Below are positions 57,374 to 64,000 of a DNA stretch of 64,000 bases, in pieces. The stretch's first letter is position 1, and the number at the start of each line of letters is the position of its first letter. The position numbers and the translations under genes are program-made. This DNA is from Pseudarthrobacter defluvii (GTDB lineage Bacteria; Actinomycetota; Actinomycetes; Actinomycetales; Micrococcaceae). Location: positions 1,736,001 through 1,800,000 of the forward strand of contig NZ_JAUSYG010000001.1 in the NCBI RefSeq assembly GCF_030816725.1, in the 5' to 3' direction. Below the pieces are notes generated by a model. That model searched no databases and was not told where the DNA came from. It saw only the letters and a program-made list of their open reading frames with translations.

Positions 57374-57628
57374 TTATGTGCCCGGCTGTCCGCGCAGGAC
57401 GGCCAGCCTGTTCTGGTACTCCACCGAGTCGATCTCCCCGCGGGCGAAACGCTCGGCAAGTACGTCCTCGGCCATCCGCGGGGATTGCTGCATGGGGTGC
57501 GGGGCGGGCACCCGTAGGGAACGGGCCAGCAGGACGATCCCCGTAATGATCGCCCCCCAAACCAACACCATGCTGATGCTCATCATGGCATAGCCCCACA
57601 GGCCCATGCCGTCATTCCAGCCGTACAC
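57374..57628 (-). CDS. SHOCT-domain membrane protein
   Basis: 84 residues from GTG 57628, with GGAGG eight bases upstream (GTG 57634 is too close). One transmembrane helix (about 12-34) is followed by the SHOCT segment AEDVLAERFARGEIDSVEYQ. Such small proteins are common in stress loci and may aid oligomerisation. First gene of a SHOCT-DUF3040-hemerythrin operon. Confidence 0.85.
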   Translation of the reverse strand: MYGWNDGMGLWGYAMMSISMVLVWGAIITGIVLLARSLRVPAPHPMQQSPRMAEDVLAERFARGEIDSVEYQNRLAVLRGQPGT

Positions 57629-57710
57629 TTCCACGACCTCCGGTTGAACAAGGCGGGCGCCGGCCGTCTGCCTTCCCTTTCAGTATTGGCGCTGCGGGCG
57701 GGTGCGGGGA

Positions 57711-57724
57711 GAGCCATTGGTCCT
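57711..57724 (-). promoter_or_regulatory. DosR-like box upstream of the SHOCT operon
   Basis: On the minus strand AGGACCAATGGCTC, with a good left half and a right half like that of the PEP synthase box. It lies 83 bases before GTG 57628. Confidence 0.4.
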
Positions 57725-57766
57725 GTCCCCGCGTGGGGGATTCGGCGGGTGCTGGAAGCCGGGGAA

Positions 57767-60574
57767 CTAAAAGCCCCGGCGCCGGAAGCGCTTGTCCACC
57801 GCGACAACGAGGGAGGCCAGCAGCGCGAGGCCGAAGATACGCAACCACGCTTCGGCACTGATGGGGGCGGTGCGGAAGAGATCGTTCATCACCGGTGCGT
57901 ACGTGAGGGCCAGTTGCCCGGCGGCCTGGACCACAACGCCGAGCAGGAGCCAGCGGTTGCCGAAGAGCCGTATCCGCCAGGCAGGCCGGGCCAGGGACCG
58001 GCAGCTGAACAGGTAGAAGACCTGCACAGCCACGAAAAGGTTCACGGCAGAGGTGCGGGCCTGCGCCACGGATGCGCCGACGGCCACCTCGTGGTCGAAG
58101 AGCCACCATGCCCCGGCCACCAGGAGGGCTGAAACCAGCAGGATCCGCACGGTGAGCGCCCATGTCAGGAGCGGGCGGTCAGGCGGCCGTGGCGGACGGG
58201 ACATCAGGCCCGGTTCCTTCGGCTCAAAGGCGAGCATCAGACCCAGGGCGACGGCGGTGGTCATGTTAATCCAGAGGATCTGGGTGGGCAGGATGGGCAG
58301 CGTGGCGCCCAGCAGGATTGCCACGAGGATCACCAGGCCCTCGGCCATGTTGGTGGGAAGGGTCCAGACGATGAACTTGGTGAGGTTGTCGAAGACATTG
58401 CGGCCTTCTTCGACCGCTGCCTCGATGGTGGCAAAGTCGTCATCCGTAAGGACGATGTCCGAGGCCTCCTTGGCCACCTCGGTTCCGGTCCGTCCCATCG
58501 CAATGCCTACGTTCGCCTGCCGGAGGGCCGGCGCGTCGTTCACACCGTCGCCGGTCATCGCCGCCACGTGGCCGCGGGACTGCAGGGCATCGATGAGGCG
58601 AAGCTTCTGTTCAGGGGAAACCCGGGCGAAAACCGTGGCCCGCTCCACGGCATCCGGGAACTGGTCGGCCGGGATGGCGTCCAGCTCGGCTCCCGTCAGG
58701 GCCGTCTCGCCGTCGTTGTCCGCGGCAAGCCCTACCGCTGCGGCCACGGTCACGGCGGTCCGTATATGGTCTCCCGTGATCATCTTGACCGCCACGCCCG
58801 CGCGTCGGCAGGCGGCCACGGAAGCGGCAGCGGCCGGCCGCGGCGGATCATGCATGGCCTGGAGCCCGGTGAAGGTCATCCGGCCCCGTAACGCCATGGT
58901 GGAAAGCGGGCCGCTGTCCCCGGGAAGGCGGATCATGGCGGTGGCCAGTACCCGGAGCCCGGTGTCCGCGAGCGCGTGTGCGGCGTTGAGCACGGCGTGC
59001 CTGTGAAGCGGCCGGGTGCCGCCGTCGCTGTCCATGTGGTGGCCGCAGAGTTCCAGGACCCGTTCCACTGCGCCTTTGACGAACACCGTGCCGCCACCCG
59101 GTGGAAGCGTCGAAGTGTGCAGTGTTGCCATGAACTGCCGCTCGGAGGTGAACGGCAGTTCCGCCTGGCGTGGGTTGGCGGCCAGGAAGTCGGACACCTT
59201 GACGCCGCCCTTCCCGGCGGCGACCAGCATCGCGGCCTCGGTTGGGTCGCCCCGCACCTGCCAGCCGGACCCCTCCCTCCGAACGCTGGCGTCATTGCAG
59301 GCTGCTCCGCCCAGCAGGGACCAGTGCAGCGCCGCGTCCCCGCCGGGCTGCGGTGCACCGGCCGGCAGCTGCCCGCCGGTTCCGTGCCTGGTCGATGGGG
59401 CAATGTGCCCCTCCGGGCCGTAGCCGGAACCGGTGACGTCGTACATGCCCGAGGGCGTCCAGAGCGCCTTGACAGTCATCTGGTTCTCGGTGAAAGTGCC
59501 CGTCTTGTCCGAGCAGACCACCGTGGTGCTGCCCAGCGTTTCCACCACCGGCAGCCGGCGGACCACGGCACGGCGGCGGGCCATGCGGCGGACGCCGATG
59601 GCAAGCGTCACCGTCACGGCGGCGGGAAGTCCCTCGGGGATGGCACCTACCGCCAGGGCGACGGCGGCCGTGAACATTTGTCCCGGCCGCTCCCCGTGAG
59701 CGAGGCCCGCGACGAAGGCGACGGCAGCGAGGGCAAGGATGGCGATGGTGAGCGTGGTGCTGAACCGTGCCAGTTTCAGGGTCAGCGGCGTGGCCACCGG
59801 GCGGACGGCGCCCATGAGGCGGTGGATTTCGCCGAGCTCGGTTTCGCCTCCGATGGCGACGACGACTCCTGCGCCGGTGCCGGCCGTCACCAGGGTGCCG
59901 CTGTAGAGCATGTTCCTCCGGTCGGCCACAGGCGTGACCCTGGGGAGTACCACTTCGTCCTTGGACACGGGCTCCGATTCCCCGGTGAGTGCGGACTCGT
60001 CCACGCGCAGGGCTGACAGGCGCACCAGGCGCAGGTCAGCGGGGACCTTGTCTCCTGCCTCAAGCAGAACCAGATCGCCGGGAACCAGGTCCTCGGAGGG
60101 TACGTGCCTCCGTTCGCCGTCACGCATCACTGCGGCGTGCGTGCGGACCAGTGAGTGGAGGGCATCCAGGGCTGCTTCTGCCCGTACCTCCTGGACGAAT
60201 CCGATCAGCGTGTTGACCAGGACCACAGCGAGGATGACACCCGCGTCCAGGAATTCGCCAAGGAAGACAGTGACGGCGGCTGCGGCCAACAGAACGTAGA
60301 TAAGCGGGTTGTTGAACTGGCGTCCCAGCTTGCGGGCAATGCTCCCGCTGTGTGACCGGGGAAGCTCGTTGGTTCCGAATTGGGCGCGCCGGCGCTCCAC
60401 CTCGTCGTGGCCCAGGCCCCTGGCGGCATCCGTTTCCAGCAGCAGTACCACCTCGTGGACTGGCAGCCCATGGTGGGCCGGATCCTGGCCGCCGCCCTCC
60501 CTGCGGGGGCCGCTGGCGGATTCCGGCAGCGCACTTCTCATCCGCCTCTTCCCATGAGTCCTGGTCTTTGCCAT
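57767..60574 (-). CDS. CtpF-like P2 cation ATPase
   Basis: 935 residues from ATG 60574 (GGAGG four bases upstream). TGES at 197-200, ion-site helix AIPEGLPAAVTVTLAIG at 311-327, DKTGT with Asp356 and GDGVNDAPALRQANVGIA in the hinge. The sequence has the layout of the SERCA-like P2A group and of CtpF, the DosR-induced calcium pump of mycobacteria. Last gene of the USP-deacetylase-ATPase unit, 18 bases after the deacetylase stop. Confidence 0.9.
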   Translation of the reverse strand: MAKTRTHGKRRMRSALPESASGPRREGGGQDPAHHGLPVHEVVLLLETDAARGLGHDEVERRRAQFGTNELPRSHSGSIARKLGRQFNNPLIYVLLAAAAVTVFLGEFLDAGVILAVVLVNTLIGFVQEVRAEAALDALHSLVRTHAAVMRDGERRHVPSEDLVPGDLVLLEAGDKVPADLRLVRLSALRVDESALTGESEPVSKDEVVLPRVTPVADRRNMLYSGTLVTAGTGAGVVVAIGGETELGEIHRLMGAVRPVATPLTLKLARFSTTLTIAILALAAVAFVAGLAHGERPGQMFTAAVALAVGAIPEGLPAAVTVTLAIGVRRMARRRAVVRRLPVVETLGSTTVVCSDKTGTFTENQMTVKALWTPSGMYDVTGSGYGPEGHIAPSTRHGTGGQLPAGAPQPGGDAALHWSLLGGAACNDASVRREGSGWQVRGDPTEAAMLVAAGKGGVKVSDFLAANPRQAELPFTSERQFMATLHTSTLPPGGGTVFVKGAVERVLELCGHHMDSDGGTRPLHRHAVLNAAHALADTGLRVLATAMIRLPGDSGPLSTMALRGRMTFTGLQAMHDPPRPAAAASVAACRRAGVAVKMITGDHIRTAVTVAAAVGLAADNDGETALTGAELDAIPADQFPDAVERATVFARVSPEQKLRLIDALQSRGHVAAMTGDGVNDAPALRQANVGIAMGRTGTEVAKEASDIVLTDDDFATIEAAVEEGRNVFDNLTKFIVWTLPTNMAEGLVILVAILLGATLPILPTQILWINMTTAVALGLMLAFEPKEPGLMSRPPRPPDRPLLTWALTVRILLVSALLVAGAWWLFDHEVAVGASVAQARTSAVNLFVAVQVFYLFSCRSLARPAWRIRLFGNRWLLLGVVVQAAGQLALTYAPVMNDLFRTAPISAEAWLRIFGLALLASLVVAVDKRFRRRGF

Positions 60575-60592
60575 GCTGCCTCCGGCCTGTGG

Positions 60593-61621
60593 TCACTGCC
60601 CCAACAGGGCGTCGAGGGTGGTGAAGCCGTACCCTGCAGCGGAAATGCGGTCAATCACCTGGGGAAGGGCGTCGGCGTCGAGGGTGGTGCCGTCGTCAGG
60701 GTTGGAACCGAGGTGCATGAGCACAATTTCGCCTGGCTGCAGTACTGCCTGGACCCGGTCGGCGACTGCTTGGACGCTGGAACCTCCGCTGGTGCCTTTC
60801 CAGCCAAGGGTGTCCACCGTCCACCTGACAGCCACGTAGCCCAGCGAGTTGACCGCCGCGATGGTCCGGGCATCGCGCTCACCGTAAGGGAAGCGGAACA
60901 GCGGGCGCGGATCGGCTCCGGCGGCGAGGATGGTCTGCTCCGCGCCGCGGACCTGTTGGGCGATCAATCCGTTATCCAGGCCGGTGAAACCGGGATGGGT
61001 CATCGAGTGGTTGGCCACCCGGTGTCCCGCGGCCGCAATCTGCGCAACGGCCCCGGGGTTGTTTGCTGCCCAGTTGCCGGTCAGGAAGAAAGTTCCGGCG
61101 ACTCCCTTGGCCGAGAGCGTGGACAGGATTTTAGGCAACCCTGCCGCGTTGGCGCCGGCATCGAAGGTAAGGGCCACCACGCGGCCGGCACCCGGGACGA
61201 CAGTCAGGTCCTGGCCGCGAAGGGCTGCCGGGAACGGTGCCGGCTGCGGTGGAGTTCCCGGCTCCTCCGGCTGGGCCGGTGGCGTTGCCGGCTCGGGTGG
61301 CTGTGGTTCATTGGGCTGCGGTTCTGGAACCGGCGGGGTGGTCATTGGCGGAATGGTGACCGGCGGTTCCACCGGGTTCTGGCCGGCTTCCGGCGTTTCT
61401 GTTTCCTGCGGTCCCTGCCCGGACGGCGGGAGCCCCGCGGCGGCGGAGGAGGTTTGCGCAGGCTGCGGCGATGGCGGGGCTGGGGGCGGCGCTCCCGACG
61501 GCGGTCCGGCCGTCGGTGCCGGCAGCAGCAGGACCAGGGCGATGGCGAGGACCACCAAGGCCGCTGCGAGGGCTATGGCAAGCGTCCGCCGTCGTGCTTC
61601 ACTGGCCGGCACCGCCATCAC
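60593..61621 (-). CDS. Polysaccharide deacetylase, membrane-anchored
   Basis: 342 residues. N-terminal helix at about 12-34, then a Pro/Glu/Gln-rich linker of about 95 residues, then a NodB (CE4) domain. Catalytic motifs: ALTFDAG (motif 1; the second Asp of TFDDG is Ala), HSMTHPGF (metal His pair), RFPYGERD (motif 3), DTLGW (motif 4) and LMHLG (motif 5). CE4 enzymes remove acetyl groups from peptidoglycan or other cell-surface sugars. Its position between a USP and a CtpF-like ATPase suggests cell-wall remodelling in the hypoxic or dormant state. Confidence 0.9.
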   Translation of the reverse strand: MMAVPASEARRRTLAIALAAALVVLAIALVLLLPAPTAGPPSGAPPPAPPSPQPAQTSSAAAGLPPSGQGPQETETPEAGQNPVEPPVTIPPMTTPPVPEPQPNEPQPPEPATPPAQPEEPGTPPQPAPFPAALRGQDLTVVPGAGRVVALTFDAGANAAGLPKILSTLSAKGVAGTFFLTGNWAANNPGAVAQIAAAGHRVANHSMTHPGFTGLDNGLIAQQVRGAEQTILAAGADPRPLFRFPYGERDARTIAAVNSLGYVAVRWTVDTLGWKGTSGGSSVQAVADRVQAVLQPGEIVLMHLGSNPDDGTTLDADALPQVIDRISAAGYGFTTLDALLGQ

Positions 61622-61660
61622 CCGCCCTGGACGCTGCTGCCTTTTCCGCCCGTGTCCCGG

Positions 61661-62128
61661 TCAGGTGTTCCTGGAACCTTCGGAATGCTCCTCCGGTGTG
61701 TGCACCACCAGAACGGGGCAGTGGGCGTGGGCCACGATGGCGGAGCTGACGGAGCCCAGGAGCAGGCCGCCGAATCCGCCGTGCCCGCGCCGCCCCACCA
61801 CGATCATGTCGGCGTCGCGGCTCGCGTCGATCAGCGCTTCCCGCGGATGGCTGCGGACCAGGGTGGAGGTCACGTTGGCCGGCGTCTCGGCTCCGAAGGC
61901 CTGCGCCACGGCCTCCTCCAGGATCTTCCGCGCTCCCTCTTCGAAGCCCTCGATGCCCATCATGACGTAGCCGCTGTACATCTGCGGGTACTCCCAGCAA
62001 GCCACCGCCTGGACCTTGGCGCCCAGTGGGGTGGCAAGCCGCTGCGCCTGGCGGAGCGCCTCCACGGACGTCTCCGAACCGTCGACGCCCACCACGATCC
62101 TGGCTATTGGTGCCCCCGCAATGCTCAT
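61661..62128 (-). CDS. Universal stress protein, single domain
   Basis: 155 residues: RIVVGVDGSETSVEALRQA, the middle segment CWEYPQMYSGYVMMGIEGFE and the ATP loop VVGRRGHGGFGGLLLGSVSS. Most like the USP at 55951. A DosR-like box starts 65 bases upstream. First gene of the USP-deacetylase-ATPase unit. Confidence 0.92.
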   Translation of the reverse strand: MSIAGAPIARIVVGVDGSETSVEALRQAQRLATPLGAKVQAVACWEYPQMYSGYVMMGIEGFEEGARKILEEAVAQAFGAETPANVTSTLVRSHPREALIDASRDADMIVVGRRGHGGFGGLLLGSVSSAIVAHAHCPVLVVHTPEEHSEGSRNT

Positions 62129-62193
62129 GTCTGCTCCCTTGGTCGGACCCGCGCGGTCACGCCTATCATGCCCGCACGCGTGGGCCGGAGCTA

Positions 62194-62207
62194 GGGCCGA
62201 AGGTCAT
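62194..62207 (-). promoter_or_regulatory. DosR-like box upstream of the USP-deacetylase-ATPase unit
   Basis: GGGCCGAAGGTCAT, identical to the box at 40880. It overlaps the stop codon of the DUF4389 gene and lies 65 bases before the USP start. Confidence 0.65.
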
Positions 62208-63805
62208 GGCGCGCCGGCGGGTGGCGCTCCGGCCGGCGGGCGCGGCAGGTATGCCGCTCCGTGCCATTCCGGCTCACCTGCCCCCTGGTCCAGCCGGAAC
62301 GGCGGATATTCGTCCCTCATCAGCGCCGTATACACCAGGACGCGGTAGATCCAGCGGTTTATGCCGAGGATGAAATCGAAGAGCGGCCGCTGGTAACGGC
62401 CGGTGAACAGCAGGATGACCGCTGCGACCAGGACCAGCAGCCCCAGCAGGGACGGGCCCGCATCCTGGACATACGTGGTGCCGCCGAGGTTGTTGTCCGC
62501 GCGCAACCGCCAGGTGGTGTTGGTGAAGGCGGCGACCAGGAGCAGGTGCGGGATTGACAGCAGCCACCATTTGACCAGGACCAGGCCGCGGGACAACCGC
62601 TCCGGGTAGTCCACGTCAAAGTCGGCAGGATAGTTGGTGCGCCTGAGGGTGAACGGCGGGTAGAGGTCGGTGCCGACGGCCGCGTAGGCGTAAAAAGCGA
62701 CCCGCCAGTTCCACCGCATCACGCCCACGTTGAAGTCGAACAGCGCCCGCGGGTACCGGCCGGTAAACAGGATGGCGAACCCCGCAACGATGGTGGTGAT
62801 GATGAACGCGAACCACAGGAAGAAGAGCAGGATGACGTGCGGGATGGCCAGGAACCACTTCACCAGCCACATCCACCGTGACAGGGCGGGGTCAATGTCA
62901 CCGAAGAGCCTCGCCGGATAGCCGGTACGGTCCTCCGCGGGGGCGAAGGGCTGCGGCGGCGGCACTGCTGCTGGTGCCGCGGGTACGCCCGTTGCCGGCT
63001 GCGGATAGATGGGTGCGCCCCGTTCCGGCCCACCGTAGGGTGCGCCCGTGCCCGGTTCGCCGTAGGGCGGCCCTCCGGAGGGTGGGCCCCCGTAGGGCCT
63101 TCCGCCGGAAGGGGGACCGGCGGAGGGCTGCCCCGCGTGCCGGCCCAGCCCGGCGGCACCAAATATAATGAGCGGAATCCCGATGACCAGGGCAATGATT
63201 CCACCCACCAACAGGCCGGTGGCGGCCGGCCGGATCAGGTCCGAGCGGAAGCCGGCCTGGGCCTGGACATCAACACCTGACGAAGCATCCGCGTTCATCA
63301 CCACCACCGCCCACGCACCGGGGGTGATGTTCCAGCTGAGCTCCTGCTGTCCTGGGCCTGAGACGGAGGCGGTCCAGAAACGTTGATCGGCCGGCGGCGA
63401 GGCCGGATTGCCGCCAGGCACGTCCCGGTACTCCGCGCGGAAGGGCCGCTGCCGGATGTTGAGCAGCTCCGAGTGGTGCACGCCGGACAGGTACTGTTCA
63501 ACGTCGGCCTGGGGTCCGATGCCGATGAACACCGGCTTGTCCGGTGTCACCGATTCAACCCGGAGACGAAGGGTTCCGATGTCGAAGGGAAGCCTGCCGG
63601 GAACGTCCTCTCCGATCGCTTCGGCCCGCGGCGAGGTGAGGGCAAACGAATTCACGGAAAAGCGTGATGTGCCGGACGTCAGGTAGCCGTCGCCCTGGAT
63701 GCTCCCCACCGCCGACGCCACGGCCCCGCCCGCCAATGCAGCAAGGCCCGGCAGCGTGATCAGGATCCCGAGGATCAGCATGAGGATGGCGGCGGGCTTT
63801 TTCAT
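62204..63805 (-). CDS. DUF4389 membrane protein with Gly/Pro-rich linker
   Basis: 533 residues from ATG 63805 (GGAAGG nine bases upstream). N-terminal helix (5-30), an extracytoplasmic domain to about 190, a helix near 195-217, a linker rich in Gly, Pro and Tyr with repeats such as GGPPSGGPPYGEPG (about 222-290), then two DUF4389 units. Each unit has helices and a FTGRYPRALFDFNVGV or FTGRYQRPLFDFILGI segment. The function of DUF4389 is unknown. The last bases overlap the DosR-like box of the next gene. Confidence 0.87.
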   Translation of the reverse strand: MKKPAAILMLILGILITLPGLAALAGGAVASAVGSIQGDGYLTSGTSRFSVNSFALTSPRAEAIGEDVPGRLPFDIGTLRLRVESVTPDKPVFIGIGPQADVEQYLSGVHHSELLNIRQRPFRAEYRDVPGGNPASPPADQRFWTASVSGPGQQELSWNITPGAWAVVVMNADASSGVDVQAQAGFRSDLIRPAATGLLVGGIIALVIGIPLIIFGAAGLGRHAGQPSAGPPSGGRPYGGPPSGGPPYGEPGTGAPYGGPERGAPIYPQPATGVPAAPAAVPPPQPFAPAEDRTGYPARLFGDIDPALSRWMWLVKWFLAIPHVILLFFLWFAFIITTIVAGFAILFTGRYPRALFDFNVGVMRWNWRVAFYAYAAVGTDLYPPFTLRRTNYPADFDVDYPERLSRGLVLVKWWLLSIPHLLLVAAFTNTTWRLRADNNLGGTTYVQDAGPSLLGLLVLVAAVILLFTGRYQRPLFDFILGINRWIYRVLVYTALMRDEYPPFRLDQGAGEPEWHGAAYLPRPPAGAPPAGAP

Positions 63806-63865
63806 GTCGACGGACCTTCCGCGGATGATACGGGGAACGTGGAGGCAAATCAGCTGTTGGCTGGG

Positions 63866-64000
63866 CTAAACGGCAGTGACCGCTTCAGTCCTGGTGATAA
63901 TCGTGGGGCATGGAAGGTGCTTCAGGACGCCGTGCGCCGTCGACCCGAGCAGGAGGCGCTTGAAGGCTCCCCTTCCGCGGCTGCCCACCACCAGGAGCCT
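63866..64000 (-). CDS. Universal stress protein, C-terminal part
   Basis: The last 44 codons of a USP are visible before the window edge: LLVVGSRGRGAFKRLLLGST, then AHGVLKHLPCPTIITRTE and a TAG stop. The loop matches the second domain of the USP at 51682 (GSRGKGGFERLVLGSTA), so this is probably another two-domain USP. It lies 60 bases upstream of the DUF4389 gene on the same strand. Confidence 0.88.
   Translation of the reverse strand, partial: RLLVVGSRGRGAFKRLLLGSTAHGVLKHLPCPTIITRTEAVTAV

Noticed and set aside
63811..63824. GGACCTTCCGCGG upstream of the DUF4389 gene as a DosR-like box
   Set aside because: The right half does not match and the stretch is explained by the GGAAGG ribosome site of that gene.

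Overview
The window is GC-rich DNA with GTG/TTG starts, tightly overlapping genes and typical actinobacterial families (NrdHIEF, DUF3090, DUF2004, DUF5129, DUF3040, a DosR/DosS-type two-component pair). It looks like a chromosomal segment from the Micrococcaceae, most likely Arthrobacter or Pseudarthrobacter. That assignment is an inference from gene content; no marker search was possible. I saw no tRNA, rRNA, CRISPR array or intact insertion sequence.

Layout. 0-2.9 kb: end of a carbohydrate ABC importer (binding protein cut by the window edge, two permeases). 3.2-8.3 kb: MoxR/DUF58/VWA operon with two VWA modules fused in one protein. 8.3-12 kb: metF and metE, with a structured leader before metF. 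12-14.3 kb: DUF4386, DUF2004 and LysR genes. 14.4-17.9 kb: three-gene lipid-modification operon (FAD oxidoreductase, DUF1365, CFA-type methyltransferase). 18.3-20.6 kb: acyl-CoA ligase and TspO. 21-25.1 kb: class Ib ribonucleotide reductase nrdHIEF with palindromes upstream and a terminator-like hairpin between nrdE and nrdF. 25.3-31.9 kb: a decayed stretch with at least six broken genes (nuclease fragment, TetR, MDMPI-type, DUF2087, NERD, SRPBCC). 31.8-35.6 kb: two alpha/beta hydrolases, an HNH protein and small genes.

35.6-64 kb is the most coherent part: a DosR-type hypoxia/dormancy island. A GAF-GAF histidine kinase keeps the His and Tyr that line the haem pocket of mycobacterial DosS, and lies next to a response regulator whose recognition helix matches DosR. 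Around them are six universal stress proteins, four P-type ATPases, an Hsp20, a PEP synthase, a PNPOx-like flavoprotein, a hemerythrin, a polysaccharide deacetylase and several small orphan proteins. I found about fifteen copies of a 14-bp palindrome (roughly GGGACCAAAGGTCC) upstream of these transcription units and no convincing copy in the first 35 kb. It resembles the mycobacterial DosR box, so the island can be read as one regulon with its own sensor and regulator.

Proposed operons in the island: ATPase-USP-ATPase-PEP synthase (+, 41-48.6 kb); PNPOx-USP-ATPase-Hsp20 (-, 53.1-48.7 kb); USP-deacetylase-ATPase (-, 62.1-57.8 kb); SHOCT-DUF3040-hemerythrin (-, 57.6-56.5 kb).
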